Below are positions 15,010 through 23,581 of a DNA stretch of 26,990 nucleotides, piece after piece. A program made the position numbers and the translations under genes. Each line of letters starts with the position of its first letter. Position 1 is the stretch's first letter. The stretch comes from DATLFP01 sp035540955 (GTDB lineage: Bacteria > Actinomycetota > Acidimicrobiia > Acidimicrobiales > CADCSY01): assembly GCA_035540955.1 (NCBI GenBank), contig DATLFP010000119.1, positions 1-26,990 on the forward strand, in the 5' to 3' direction. The notes below the pieces were generated by a model. That model searched no databases. It saw nothing but the letters and a program-made list of their open reading frames with translations, and was not told where the DNA came from.

Positions 15010-16644
15010 GTGAGCCCAGCCGTGGACGTCCGCACCCCGATCGACAGCTACCTCGCCCGTCAGCGGGACCTGACGGCAGTCGAGCGGTTCGCCGACCACC
15101 ACGACCGGGCCACGAGGCCCCTGCACGAGCGCTGGTACCACCAGCTGCTCCCGGTCCAACCCCCGGGACCCGGACAGCAGTACCGCTTCGAGGTCGACAT
15201 GGACCTCTGCACGTCGTGCAAGTCCTGTGTGTCGGCGTGCCACTCCCTGAACGGACTCGACGAGGGCGAGTCGTGGCGCTCCGTCGGCGTCGTGGTGGGC
15301 GTCGGCGCGGCCGGCCCGACCCAGCAGACCGTGACCACCGCCTGCCACCACTGCGTCGACCCGGCATGCCTCGCCGGCTGCCCGGTGGATGCCTACGACA
15401 AGGACCCGGTCACCGGCATCGTGCGCCACCTCGACGACCAGTGCATCGGCTGCTCGTACTGCACGTGGACGTGCCCTTACGACGTGCCGAGGTTCAACGA
15501 GCGCCTCGGCATCGTCCGCAAGTGCGACATGTGCAGCGACCGGTTGGCCAAGGGCGAGGCGCCGGCCTGCGTGCAGGCCTGCCCGACCGGCGCCATCGCC
15601 ATCGGCGTGGTCGACGTGGCCGACCTCTTGGCCAGGACCGACGCGAGATCCACGCTCGTGCCCGGCGCGCCGGTGTCGGCCCTCACCGTGCCTTCCACCC
15701 GCTACCACCGGACCGACGCGCTGCCGACCACGGCGATCGCCACCGACGACTGGTCGGAGGCGCCCAAGCACGCCCACCTGCCCCTCGTCGTGATGCTGGT
15801 GCTGACCCAGCTCTCGGTCGGCACGTTCGTCGGCATCGCCGGGCTCGCCCACTTCGCCCCGTCGCTGCCCGACCAGACGCTGCGCGTTGGTGCGCTCGTC
15901 GCCCTCGTCTCCGGACTCGTTGCCATCGGCGCCAGCGTGGGCCACCTGGGTCGACCGCTGCAGGCGTGGCGAGCCGTGATCGGCATCGGGCACTCATGGC
16001 TGAGCCGGGAGATCGTGGCCTTCGCCGTGTTCGCCAGCGCGGCCGTGGCCGCCGCCGCCGCTCGGCTCGTCGCGCCGCGCAGCGGCCTGTCGGACGCGCT
16101 CGGCGCGGTCGTCTCCGGCATCGGCCTGGTCGCCGTCGGCTGCTCGGTGATGATCTACGCCGCCACCGGCCGCCGGCTCTGGCGGTTCGATCGCACCGCC
16201 GTGTTGTTTGCGTTCACCACGCTGACGTGCGGGCTGGCGACGGCGACGGTCATCCTCCTCGCCACCACCAGCTCCGCGGTGGCAACGGGACCGGCGCACG
16301 TCCTCGCCCTCGCCGAGGTCGCGACAACGGTGGCGTCGCTGCTGTTCCATGCACGGCTGGTGCGGGCCAGTGGCACAGGCGACGCGGTGCTCGACCGGTC
16401 GGCCCGCCTGCTGCGGGGCACACTCGCGCCGAGTGCCCGGGCCCACGTCGCGCTGGTCGCGACCGGCGGCCTGCTCGCCCCGCTGCTGCTCGTCGCCCTC
16501 CTGGCCGAGTCTGAACCCCCGGCGGAAGCCATGCGCACCCTTTCGATGCTCGGCCTCGTGCTGGTCGTCCGGGGCGAGCTCGCCGGGCGCGCGCTGTTCT
16601 TCCGGGCGATGGCCTCGCCCCGCATGCCCGGGATCCCCCGATGA
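15010..16644 (+). CDS. Fused DmsB-like 4x[4Fe-4S] ferredoxin / DmsC-like membrane anchor
   Basis: A 544-residue fusion of two normally separate subunits of DMSO-reductase-type enzymes. Residues about 55-205 are a DmsB-type ferredoxin with four cysteine quartets: 67/70/73/77, 112/115/120/124, 145/148/151/155 and 172/175/187/191. From about residue 257 there are eight hydrophobic helices like DmsC, which oxidises quinol. No Tat or Sec signal precedes the ferredoxin domain, so it should face the cytoplasm; eight helices then put both ends inside. The predicted job is to carry electrons from the quinone pool to the cytoplasmic molybdopterin nitrate reductase encoded next. GTG 15010 has GAGGA 5 bases upstream. 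The stop overlaps the next start (ATGA), so production with the catalytic subunit is coupled. Specificity for nitrate is inferred from context. Confidence 0.85.
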   Translation: MSPAVDVRTPIDSYLARQRDLTAVERFADHHDRATRPLHERWYHQLLPVQPPGPGQQYRFEVDMDLCTSCKSCVSACHSLNGLDEGESWRSVGVVVGVGAAGPTQQTVTTACHHCVDPACLAGCPVDAYDKDPVTGIVRHLDDQCIGCSYCTWTCPYDVPRFNERLGIVRKCDMCSDRLAKGEAPACVQACPTGAIAIGVVDVADLLARTDARSTLVPGAPVSALTVPSTRYHRTDALPTTAIATDDWSEAPKHAHLPLVVMLVLTQLSVGTFVGIAGLAHFAPSLPDQTLRVGALVALVSGLVAIGASVGHLGRPLQAWRAVIGIGHSWLSREIVAFAVFASAAVAAAAARLVAPRSGLSDALGAVVSGIGLVAVGCSVMIYAATGRRLWRFDRTAVLFAFTTLTCGLATATVILLATTSSAVATGPAHVLALAEVATTVASLLFHARLVRASGTGDAVLDRSARLLRGTLAPSARAHVALVATGGLLAPLLLVALLAESEPPAEAMRTLSMLGLVLVVRGELAGRALFFRAMASPRMPGIPR

Positions 16645-18857
16645 CCGTCTCTTCCGGACTCTCGGGCGTGCTGCGGCGCCGGCATGGGCCGCGCACCGCC
16701 GAGCTGGCCCGCACCAGCGGCGGCTTCGGGCTCGGTCAGGTGCCGACCCGCATCGCGCCGGAGCGCACCACGTCGATGGTGTGCGGCTACTGCTCCACCG
16801 GTTGCTCGCTCGACGTCCACGTCGTCGACGGTCAGGCCGTCAACCTCACACCTACCGTCGACCACCCCGTCAACCTCGGCATGGCGTGTCCGAAGGGGTG
16901 GGAGTCGCTGACGCCGATGGAGGCGCCCGACAGGGCGACCATGCCGATGGTGCGGCGCCGCCGGGGAGGACCGCTCGAGCCCGTGCCCTGGGAGGAGGCG
17001 CTCGACACCTTCGTCACCCGCATGAAGCAGGTGCAGGCCGAGCACGGCCCGGAGTCGGTGGCGTTCCTGTCGACCGGACAGATGCCGACCGAAGAGATGG
17101 CGCTGCTCGGCGCGCTCGGCCGCTTCGGCATGGGCATCCGGCACTGCGACGGCAACACCCGCCAGTGCATGGCAACCGCAGTCGTGGCGTACAAGCAGGC
17201 ATTCGGGTTCGATGCACCGCCGTACACCTACGCCGACTTCGAAGAGTCCGACGTCATCGTCCTCGTCGGCTCCAACCTGGCCATCACCCACCCGATCATG
17301 TGGGAGCGCATCGCCCGCAACCCCCACGACCCCGAGATCATCGTCCTCGACCCACGCCGCACCGAGACGGCGGTCGCCGCGACCCAGCACCACGCCCTCG
17401 CCCCGAAGAGCGACCTGGAGCTCCTCTACGGCGTGGCCCACCTCCTGCTGCGGTGGGGTGCGATCGACAAGGACTTCATCCGCGAGCACACGACCGGCTT
17501 CGACGCCTTCGAGACCCACCTGCGGGCGTTCACGCCCGAGCGTGCCGCCGACGCGAGCGGCCTCCCGGTCGAGGACGTCGAGCGCCTCGCGTCCACGATC
17601 GCCGACGGTGAGCGGGTGTCGTACTGGTGGACGATGGGCGTGAACCAGAGCCACCAGGGTGTGCGCACCGCCCAGGCGCTCATCGACCTGGCGCTGATGA
17701 CCGGCAGCATCGGCCGGCCCGGCACCGGCGCCAACTCGATCACCGGGCAGTGCAACGCCATGGGAAGCCGGCTGTTCTCCAACACGACGGGCCTGCTCGG
17801 CGGCCACGACTTCGCCGATCCCGACCACCGGGCGAAGGTCGCCGGCGTGCTCGGCGTCGACGCGTCGCGCATCCCTGACGCCGGCGGGTGGGCCTACGAC
17901 CAGATCATGGAGGGCATCGCCAGCGGCGACATCCGCGGCCTGTGGGTCATCGCCACCAACACGGCCCACAGCTGGGTCAACTCCTCCGAGGCGCGCGAGC
18001 TGCTCGACCGGCTCGACTTCCTCGCCGTCCAGGACCTCTACGCCGACACCGAGACCGCGGCCCACGCCGACCTCGTGCTCCCCGCCGCCGGATGGGGCGA
18101 GAAGGAGGGCACGTTCATCAACAGCGAGCGCCGGCTCGGTGTCATCAAGCAGGTCCGGCGGGCACCCGGCCAGGCGCTGGCCGACTTCTGGATCTTCAAG
18201 CTCATCGCCGAAGCCTGGGGTTGCGGCGAGCTGTTCGAGCGCTGGGAGTCGCCGGAGGCAACGTTCCGCCTGCTCGCCGAGCTGACCGAGGGCCAGCCCT
18301 GCGACGTCACGGGCGTGCAGTCCTATGCGCAGATCGACGAGGCGCGGGGCATCCAATGGCCCTTCCCCGCCGGCACCGCGACGGCCGAGCCCGAGCGGCG
18401 CCTGTTCGCCGACGGCCACTTCCCGACCCCCGATGGACGGGCGCGGTTCCTCTTCGACGAGCCCCAGAGGCTGCCCGAGCCGACCGACCTCCGCTACCCG
18501 CTGGCCCTGCTCACCGGGCGGGGCTCGAGCAGCCAGTGGCACACCCAGACCCGCACCCGACGGTCCGACATCCTGCGTTCGCTCGCGCCGGACCGTCTCC
18601 TCCTCGAGATCGCGCCCGCCGACGCCGCTGCCATCGGCATCCAGCCGGGCGAGGAGGTGGTGGTCGAGTCAAGACGGGGCTCGATCCGCGCCATCGTCCA
18701 GCCGATGCCGACCGTCCAGCCCGGCCACGTCTTCCTGCCGATGCACGAGGACGCGACCAACATCCTCACCTTCCCCAGGGTCGACCCCCACTCCCGTCAG
18801 CCCGCGTACAAGCACGCCGCCGTCTTGGTGCGGCCCCTCCACCGCTGGGAGCGCTGA
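16641..18857 (+). CDS. Molybdopterin oxidoreductase, likely assimilatory nitrate reductase (NarB/NasA-like)
   Basis: The 738-residue catalytic subunit of the molybdopterin-guanine-dinucleotide family. An N-terminal [4Fe-4S] site uses Cys48, Cys51, Cys55 and Cys83 (CGYCSTGC, then GMACPKGW). The likely Mo ligand is Cys176 in NTRQCMATAV. Later landmarks are SITGQCNAMGSR and, in the C-terminal dinucleotide-binding domain, QWHTQTRTRR, a pattern typical of NarB/Nas nitrate reductases. The N-terminus has RRR but no hydrophobic Tat segment, so it is cytoplasmic. No C-terminal BFD-type [2Fe-2S] extension is present, consistent with receiving electrons from the DmsBC fusion. ATG 16641 overlaps the previous stop. 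Together with narK and nirBD this supports nitrate as substrate; another oxyanion such as chlorate or selenate cannot be excluded from sequence alone. Confidence 0.87.
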   Translation: MTVSSGLSGVLRRRHGPRTAELARTSGGFGLGQVPTRIAPERTTSMVCGYCSTGCSLDVHVVDGQAVNLTPTVDHPVNLGMACPKGWESLTPMEAPDRATMPMVRRRRGGPLEPVPWEEALDTFVTRMKQVQAEHGPESVAFLSTGQMPTEEMALLGALGRFGMGIRHCDGNTRQCMATAVVAYKQAFGFDAPPYTYADFEESDVIVLVGSNLAITHPIMWERIARNPHDPEIIVLDPRRTETAVAATQHHALAPKSDLELLYGVAHLLLRWGAIDKDFIREHTTGFDAFETHLRAFTPERAADASGLPVEDVERLASTIADGERVSYWWTMGVNQSHQGVRTAQALIDLALMTGSIGRPGTGANSITGQCNAMGSRLFSNTTGLLGGHDFADPDHRAKVAGVLGVDASRIPDAGGWAYDQIMEGIASGDIRGLWVIATNTAHSWVNSSEARELLDRLDFLAVQDLYADTETAAHADLVLPAAGWGEKEGTFINSERRLGVIKQVRRAPGQALADFWIFKLIAEAWGCGELFERWESPEATFRLLAELTEGQPCDVTGVQSYAQIDEARGIQWPFPAGTATAEPERRLFADGHFPTPDGRARFLFDEPQRLPEPTDLRYPLALLTGRGSSSQWHTQTRTRRSDILRSLAPDRLLLEIAPADAAAIGIQPGEEVVVESRRGSIRAIVQPMPTVQPGHVFLPMHEDATNILTFPRVDPHSRQPAYKHAAVLVRPLHRWER

Positions 18858-18929
18858 TGCCACCGCCCACCGGGTGCGTGGACGCAGGCGACGGTCTGGT
18901 GTTGCGAGATCAGGCCGCAGGGCCACGCG

Positions 18930-19898
18930 ATGATGCGTCGCATGTCTACCCGTCACGATTGGACCCTGCGCGAGGTGGAGGCGCTCCTCGCTCGCCCGTT
19001 CCATGACCTCCTCGCGGATGCCCACGCGGTGCACGCAGGGCGGTTCGCCACGAACGAGGTGGAGGCCGCGATCCTGCTGTCGATCAAGACCGGCGGCTGT
19101 CCGGAGGACTGTGCGTACTGCCCGCAATCATCGAAGTACCAGACTGGCGTCAGCGTGCAGGGCCTGCTGCCGACCGACGTGATCGTCGCCGCCGCCCGCA
19201 ACGCACAGGAGGCCGGCGCCACCCGCTTCTGCATGGGAGCGGCATGGCGCTCGCCGAGCGACCGACAGGTCGGTCAGGTCGCAGCGGCGGTCTCGGCGGT
19301 CGCTGCGCTCGGGCTGGAGACGTGCGCCACGCTCGGCATGCTCACCGACGCGCAGGCCAAGACGCTCGCGGAGGCCGGGCTCGACTACTACAACCACAAC
19401 CTCGACACGTCGCCCGACTACTACGGCGAGATCATCACCACCCGCACCTACGACGACCGGCTCGAGACGCTTGCTGCTGCTCGAGACGCCGGCCTGAAGC
19501 TGTGCTGCGGCGGGATCGTCGGCATGGGGGAGTCGCGCGCCGACCGCGCCGGCCTCCTCCAGCAGCTCGCGATCCTCGATCCGCATCCCGAGAGCGTCCC
19601 GATCAACCTGCTCATCCGCGTGCCCGGCACGCCACTCGCGGACGTCGAGGATCTCGACGGGCTCGAGCTCGTGCGCACGATCGCGGCGGCACGCCTGCTC
19701 ATGCCGGAGTCGGTCGTACGACTGTCGGCAGGCCGCAGCTCGATGACCGACGAGCTGCAGACGCTGTGCCTGCACGCCGGCGCCAACAGCATCTTCCTCG
19801 GCGACAGGCTGCTCACCACCCCGAACCCAGGCGAGTCGCACGACCACGCCCTGCTGGAGCGCCTCGACAGCCACGTCGCCTCCCGGCCCCTCCTGTGA
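18930..19898 (+). CDS. bioB: Biotin synthase BioB
   Basis: A 322-residue radical SAM enzyme that inserts sulfur into dethiobiotin, the last step of biotin synthesis. The radical SAM [4Fe-4S] motif is Cys57-x3-Cys61-x2-Cys64 in TGGCPEDCAYCPQS. The [2Fe-2S] sulfur-donor cluster ligands are Cys101 (FCMGAAWR), Cys132 (ETCATLG), Cys192 (LCCGGIVGMGE) and Arg264 (VRLSAGR). An extra Cys193 next to Cys192 replaces the usual Ser. The length is normal. ATG 18930 or the in-frame ATG 18942 could be the start; neither has a strong ribosome binding site. The 72-bp gap after the nitrate reductase gene shows no clear terminator, so readthrough from the nitrate cluster is possible. The stop overlaps the bioA start. 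Confidence 0.95.
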   Translation: MMRRMSTRHDWTLREVEALLARPFHDLLADAHAVHAGRFATNEVEAAILLSIKTGGCPEDCAYCPQSSKYQTGVSVQGLLPTDVIVAAARNAQEAGATRFCMGAAWRSPSDRQVGQVAAAVSAVAALGLETCATLGMLTDAQAKTLAEAGLDYYNHNLDTSPDYYGEIITTRTYDDRLETLAAARDAGLKLCCGGIVGMGESRADRAGLLQQLAILDPHPESVPINLLIRVPGTPLADVEDLDGLELVRTIAAARLLMPESVVRLSAGRSSMTDELQTLCLHAGANSIFLGDRLLTTPNPGESHDHALLERLDSHVASRPLL

Positions 19899-21163
19899 TG
19901 ACGACCTGGGTCGATCGGGATGCCGCGGTCGTGTGGCATGGGTTCACCCAGATGGCGGCGTACGGCGAGAACCAGCCGGTCATCGTCGAGTCGGGTGAAG
20001 GGCGTGAGGTGATCGACGTCCTCGGCAACCGGTACCTCGACGCGATCTCGAGCCTTTGGGTGATGACCCTCGGGCACCGCGTGCCCGAGCTCGACGACGC
20101 GCTCCGCGCCCAGATCGACCGCATCGCCCACTCGACGATGCTCGGGAACGGCAACACCGTCGTGATCGAGCTGTCCGAGGCGCTCGCGAGCGTCGTCCCC
20201 GTGGACGAGCCGCACTTCCTCTACGCCGGTGACGGAGCGACCGCAGTGGAGCAGGCGCTCAAGATCGCGTTCCAGTACTGGGTGAACAGAGGTGAGACCC
20301 GCACCGAGTGGGCCGGCCTCGCCGGGGCGTACCACGGCGACACCGTCGGAGCGATGTCCCTCGGCGACGCCGGCTTCGGGACATCGATCTTCGATCCGTT
20401 GCGGTTCCCGGTGCACCGGGCGCCGACGGTCGCCGATGCCGTCGACCTCGTGCTGCGGCGCGGTGACGATCTCGCCGCCGTGATCGTCGAACCGCTCGTG
20501 CAGGCGGCGAACCAGATGGCGATGCTCGACGCCGATGCGCTGAGCGATCTCGGGGCGGCGTGCCGGGAGACGGGCGTGCTGCTGATCTGCGACGAGGTGG
20601 CAACTGGCTTCGGTCGCACAGGCACGATGTTCGCGTCGGAGCAGTGCGGTATCCGGCCCGACCTGCTGGTCCTCGGAAAGGGCATGAGCGGTGGCTACCT
20701 GCCGCTCTCGGCGACGGTGGCGAGCGGTCGGGTGTTCCGGGCGTTCCTCGGGCCGGATCTGTCCGACAAGACGCTGTACCACGGGCACTCCTTCGGCGGG
20801 AACGCGCTCGCGTGCGCCGTGGCGCTGCGTCATCTCCAGCTGTTTGCGGAGTGGGACGTGCTCGCCAACGTCCGTGACCGTGAGGCACAGCTCCGAGCGC
20901 GCCTCGAGGTCGACATCGCACCGCTGCCTGTCGTGGGCGACGTGCGGCTGCGTGGTCTCATGGGTGGCGTCGACCTGATGGCGCCATCGTCGGACGCGCG
21001 GTGGGGTCGACGCGTGTGCGCCGCCGCGGTTCGCAAGGGCGTTCTCATGCGCCCGATCGGCGACACGGTGATCCTGATGGCGCCGCTCACGCTCACCGCG
21101 GACGAAGCCGATCGGATCGTCGACGTGCTGGCCGAGGCGATCATCGAGGTCTGCGCAGAGTGA
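19898..21163 (+). CDS. bioA: Adenosylmethionine-8-amino-7-oxononanoate aminotransferase BioA
   Basis: A 421-residue class III PLP aminotransferase that makes 7,8-diaminopelargonate. The PLP lysine is Lys261 in VLGKGMSGGYLPL, and the pyridine-binding Asp232 is in LICDEVATGFGRTG. Trp54 (SSLWVMTLGH) and Tyr145 (AYHGDT) match active-site residues of BioA, supporting SAM as amino donor. The ATG at 19898 shares its A with the bioB stop (TGATG). The open frame extends far upstream, but that part is out-of-frame bioB sequence. It overlaps bioF by 4 bp (GTGA), so the whole set is translationally coupled. Confidence 0.94.
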   Translation: MTTWVDRDAAVVWHGFTQMAAYGENQPVIVESGEGREVIDVLGNRYLDAISSLWVMTLGHRVPELDDALRAQIDRIAHSTMLGNGNTVVIELSEALASVVPVDEPHFLYAGDGATAVEQALKIAFQYWVNRGETRTEWAGLAGAYHGDTVGAMSLGDAGFGTSIFDPLRFPVHRAPTVADAVDLVLRRGDDLAAVIVEPLVQAANQMAMLDADALSDLGAACRETGVLLICDEVATGFGRTGTMFASEQCGIRPDLLVLGKGMSGGYLPLSATVASGRVFRAFLGPDLSDKTLYHGHSFGGNALACAVALRHLQLFAEWDVLANVRDREAQLRARLEVDIAPLPVVGDVRLRGLMGGVDLMAPSSDARWGRRVCAAAVRKGVLMRPIGDTVILMAPLTLTADEADRIVDVLAEAIIEVCAE

Positions 21164-22248
21164 CCTGGCGGACGTGGGCCGCGGCCGAGAACGACGCGAT
21201 CGCGGCGTCGGGGCGATGGCGGTCGGTGCGCACGCTCGACCGCGGCGGCGTCGAAGCCACCGTCGACGGGCGAGAAGTCGTGTCGTTCGCGTCGAACGAC
21301 TACCTGGGCCTCACCCAGCACCCGGCCGTGATCGCCGCCGCCCACGAGGCGCTCGATCGCTACGGCACCGGTTCCGGGTCCGCTCGGCTGATCGTCGGCG
21401 GCCGACCGCCCCACACCGAGCTGGAGGAGGCGCTGGCGGCGTGGAAGAGCCAACAGCGGGCGCTGCTGTTCCCGACCGGCTTCGCCGCCAACCTCGGCGT
21501 CCTGTCAGTGCTCGGCGGCCCCGGCGTGACAATCTGCTCAGACGAGCTGAACCACGCGTCGATCATCGACGGCTGCCGCCTGTCAAAGGCACGGGTTGAG
21601 GTCTACCGGCACCGCGACCTGGACCACCTCGACACGCTGCTTGGACGCGTCGACCGCGGCGTCGTGGTGAGCGACACGGTCTTCTCGATGGACGGCGACG
21701 TCGCCGACGTCGAGGCGCTCTCATCGGTGTGCGCGTCGCACGGCGCGCTGCTAGTGCTCGACGAGGCGCACGAGGTGCTCGGCTCGCTCGACGTCGACGG
21801 TGAGGTGCTGCGCATCGGCACCCTGTCGAAGGCGCTGGCGTCCCTTGGCGGCTTCGTCGCCGGACCGGCACCGCTCGTCGACCTGCTGGTCAACCGAGCG
21901 CGGTCGTTCATCTTCACGACAGCGTCGACACCGGCCGACACGGCCGCAGCGCTTGCTGCTCTGCACATCGTGCGCTCGGCGGAAGGAGACGCCCGTCGGG
22001 CCCGGCTCCGCGCACACGTCGATCGGCTGCGCCCTGACCACCCGTCACCGATACTCCCCATCGTCCTCGGCGACGAGCAGCAAGCGCTCGACGCATCGAC
22101 CGCACTGCTCGAGCTCGGCCTGCTGGTGCCCGCCATCCGGCCACCGACGGTGTCGTCCGGCTCTTCGCGCTTGCGCGTCACGCTGTCGGCTGCCCACACC
22201 GACGAGCAGCTGGACCTGCTCGTCAGTGCACTCGATGCGCTCGTCTAG
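21160..22248 (+). CDS. bioF: 8-amino-7-oxononanoate synthase BioF
   Basis: A 362-residue PLP enzyme of the alpha-oxoamine synthase family, condensing pimeloyl thioester with alanine. Lys224 in IGTLSKALASLGGF is the PLP lysine; Asp201 and His204 in LDEAHEVLG and His132 in LNHASIIDG are the cofactor-site residues. The family opening SFASNDYLGL is present near residue 42. The GTG at 21160 overlaps the bioA stop (GTGA). This start gives a protein somewhat shorter than E. coli BioF (about 384), with the shortage at the N-terminus. The operon lacks bioC, bioH or bioW, so pimeloyl supply comes from elsewhere. Confidence 0.94.
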   Translation: MTWRTWAAAENDAIAASGRWRSVRTLDRGGVEATVDGREVVSFASNDYLGLTQHPAVIAAAHEALDRYGTGSGSARLIVGGRPPHTELEEALAAWKSQQRALLFPTGFAANLGVLSVLGGPGVTICSDELNHASIIDGCRLSKARVEVYRHRDLDHLDTLLGRVDRGVVVSDTVFSMDGDVADVEALSSVCASHGALLVLDEAHEVLGSLDVDGEVLRIGTLSKALASLGGFVAGPAPLVDLLVNRARSFIFTTASTPADTAAALAALHIVRSAEGDARRARLRAHVDRLRPDHPSPILPIVLGDEQQALDASTALLELGLLVPAIRPPTVSSGSSRLRVTLSAAHTDEQLDLLVSALDALV

Positions 22249-22252
22249 ACCG

Positions 22253-22867
22253 ATGCAGCTCGTCGGCGTTGCCGGCACGGGCACCGACGTCGGCAAGACG
22301 TGGGTGACTGCGGCCGTTGCTCGTGCGTTGCGCTCCGACGGCGTGTCGGTCGCTGCCCGCAAGCCCGCCCAGTCATTCGGTCCCGACGACGTCCTCGACG
22401 CAGTCGTCCTCGGCGCGGCGACCGACGAGACACCGGAGGTCGTCTGCCGCCCAGACCGCTGGTACGAGGTGCCGATGGCGCCCCCCATGGCGGCCTCCGC
22501 TCTCGGTCGTCCCTCGTTCACAGTCGCCGACCTAGCTCGCGAGCTCAGGTGGCCCGACGGCCTCGAGGTGGGCTTCGTCGAGACGGCTGGCGGCGTGCGC
22601 TCACCGATCGCCGCGGACGGCGACTGTGCCGCACTCCTGCGTGCCGTGGCGCCCGACATCGTCCTTCTGATCGCCGACGCCGGCCTCGGCACGATCAACG
22701 CGGTGCGCCTCTCGCTCGACGCGCTCTCCGGACTCCGAACCCTTGTCGTGCTCAACCGATACGACGGCAGAGACAGCCTCCACCGCGCCAACCGCGCCTG
22801 GCTGACCGAGCGCGATGGCAACCAAGTGGCGACCTCGATCGAGGAGCTCGCCACCGCCCTCCAGTGA
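22253..22867 (+). CDS. bioD: Dethiobiotin synthetase BioD
   Basis: A 204-residue ATP-dependent ureido-ring-forming enzyme. The P-loop GTGTDVGKT is at residues 8-16. KPAQSF (Lys37) corresponds to the substrate-binding KPVxSG segment, and VETAGGVRSP corresponds to the VEGAGG switch region. It is a little shorter than the usual 220-240 residues, but the fold order appears intact. ATG 22253 follows the bioF stop by 4 bp; an in-frame ATG at 22235 inside bioF would add six residues. It is the last gene of the bioBAFD set and converges with the adenylate-kinase-like gene only 21 bp downstream, with no obvious terminator between. Confidence 0.9.
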   Translation: MQLVGVAGTGTDVGKTWVTAAVARALRSDGVSVAARKPAQSFGPDDVLDAVVLGAATDETPEVVCRPDRWYEVPMAPPMAASALGRPSFTVADLARELRWPDGLEVGFVETAGGVRSPIAADGDCAALLRAVAPDIVLLIADAGLGTINAVRLSLDALSGLRTLVVLNRYDGRDSLHRANRAWLTERDGNQVATSIEELATALQ

Positions 22868-22888
22868 GCTGCTGGATGCCCGACGGTG

Positions 22889-23575
22889 CTACACCGCGGT
22901 TGCCGTTGACCGTTGGTGCGCTCCTTCGAGCGCTCGTCCCACCACCTCGGCGACGCGATCCTCGACGTCGTCGGGTGCGCCGACGCCGTCGACGACTGCC
23001 AGGGCGTTTCGGGCGCCGAACCAGTCGAGCAGGGGTCCTATCTGCCGGTCGTGTTCGCTCATGCGGCGGCCGATGGCGGCTGGCCAGTCGTCCGCTCGGC
23101 GGGTGGTGGGGCGGTTGCAGTGCCCGCAGCGGGCTGTCCGACCGGACCAACCACACGAATCGCAGACGCGACGACTCTGGATGCGGCTGACGGCGAGGGC
23201 GCGAGGGACGACGAGGTGGATGGCGAGGTCGATCGGGGTCGCAGGCGCCAGCGCCGCGAGCCGTTCCGCCTGCGCGGCCGTCCGCGGGAAGCCGTCGAGG
23301 ACGACGCCGCGGCCGAGAGCGGTCGCCACCGCGAGCCGCTCGGCCACCAGACCGACGACGAGGCCGTCGGAGACGGGCTCGCCCCTCTCGACCGCCTCGG
23401 CCGCCGCCGAACCGAGCGAGGTCGCGTCCCGGATGGCCGCTCGCAGCAGGGCACCCGTCGAGATGTGCTCGATGTCTAGTCGGGCCGCCAACCGCCCTGA
23501 CTGCTCGCCCTTGCCCGACCCCTGCCGGCCCAGCATGACCAGACGGGGGACGGCCCGATTCGCAACGTCGACCAT
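22889..23575 (-). CDS. adk: Adenylate kinase-like nucleoside monophosphate kinase with zinc-type lid
   Basis: A 228-residue NMP kinase. The P-loop is GRQGSGKG at 16-23, followed by Glu instead of the usual Thr. DGFPRT is at 94-99. The lid holds a zinc-ribbon-like set Cys138, Cys141, Cys150, Cys153, and RRADD at 159-163 followed by RRMSEHDRQIGPLLDWF completes the nucleotide-binding arginines. STGALLR has Ala where most Adks have Asp (STGDxLR). It is probably a second, stress-specific adenylate kinase rather than the housekeeping one, which normally sits beside secY; that is inference. I prefer ATG 23575. Its upstream GAGGAT could be a ribosome site, but it also fits a -10 element that makes the mRNA leaderless. 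ATG 23593 is the alternative. It is divergent from the CBS gene, with a DosR-like box at 23611-23624. Confidence 0.85.
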   Translation of the reverse strand: MVDVANRAVPRLVMLGRQGSGKGEQSGRLAARLDIEHISTGALLRAAIRDATSLGSAAAEAVERGEPVSDGLVVGLVAERLAVATALGRGVVLDGFPRTAAQAERLAALAPATPIDLAIHLVVPRALAVSRIQSRRVCDSCGWSGRTARCGHCNRPTTRRADDWPAAIGRRMSEHDRQIGPLLDWFGARNALAVVDGVGAPDDVEDRVAEVVGRALEGAHQRSTATAV

Positions 23576-23581
23576 CAGGCG

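Noticed and set aside
13407..15035. 542-codon open frame antisense to narK
   Set aside because: It is a low-complexity shadow of the transporter gene, whose membrane helices and nitrate signatures are clear on the plus strand.
16155..18542. 795-codon open frame antisense to the nitrate reductase genes
   Set aside because: Composition is Arg/Gly/Glu-rich shadow sequence with no domain. The opposite strand encodes two well-recognised proteins.
19244..19897. Upstream extension of the bioA reading frame
   Set aside because: It is out-of-frame bioB sequence. The TGATG overlap and BioA homology start at 19898.
9076..22921. A 16-base identical word TTGACCGTTGGTGCGC at 9076-9091 (before nirB) and 22906-22921 (inside the adk-like gene)
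   Set aside because: One copy is coding sequence. In a GC-rich 27-kb window a single shared 16-mer is not surprising, and no flanking similarity or promoter context supports a mobile or regulatory repeat.
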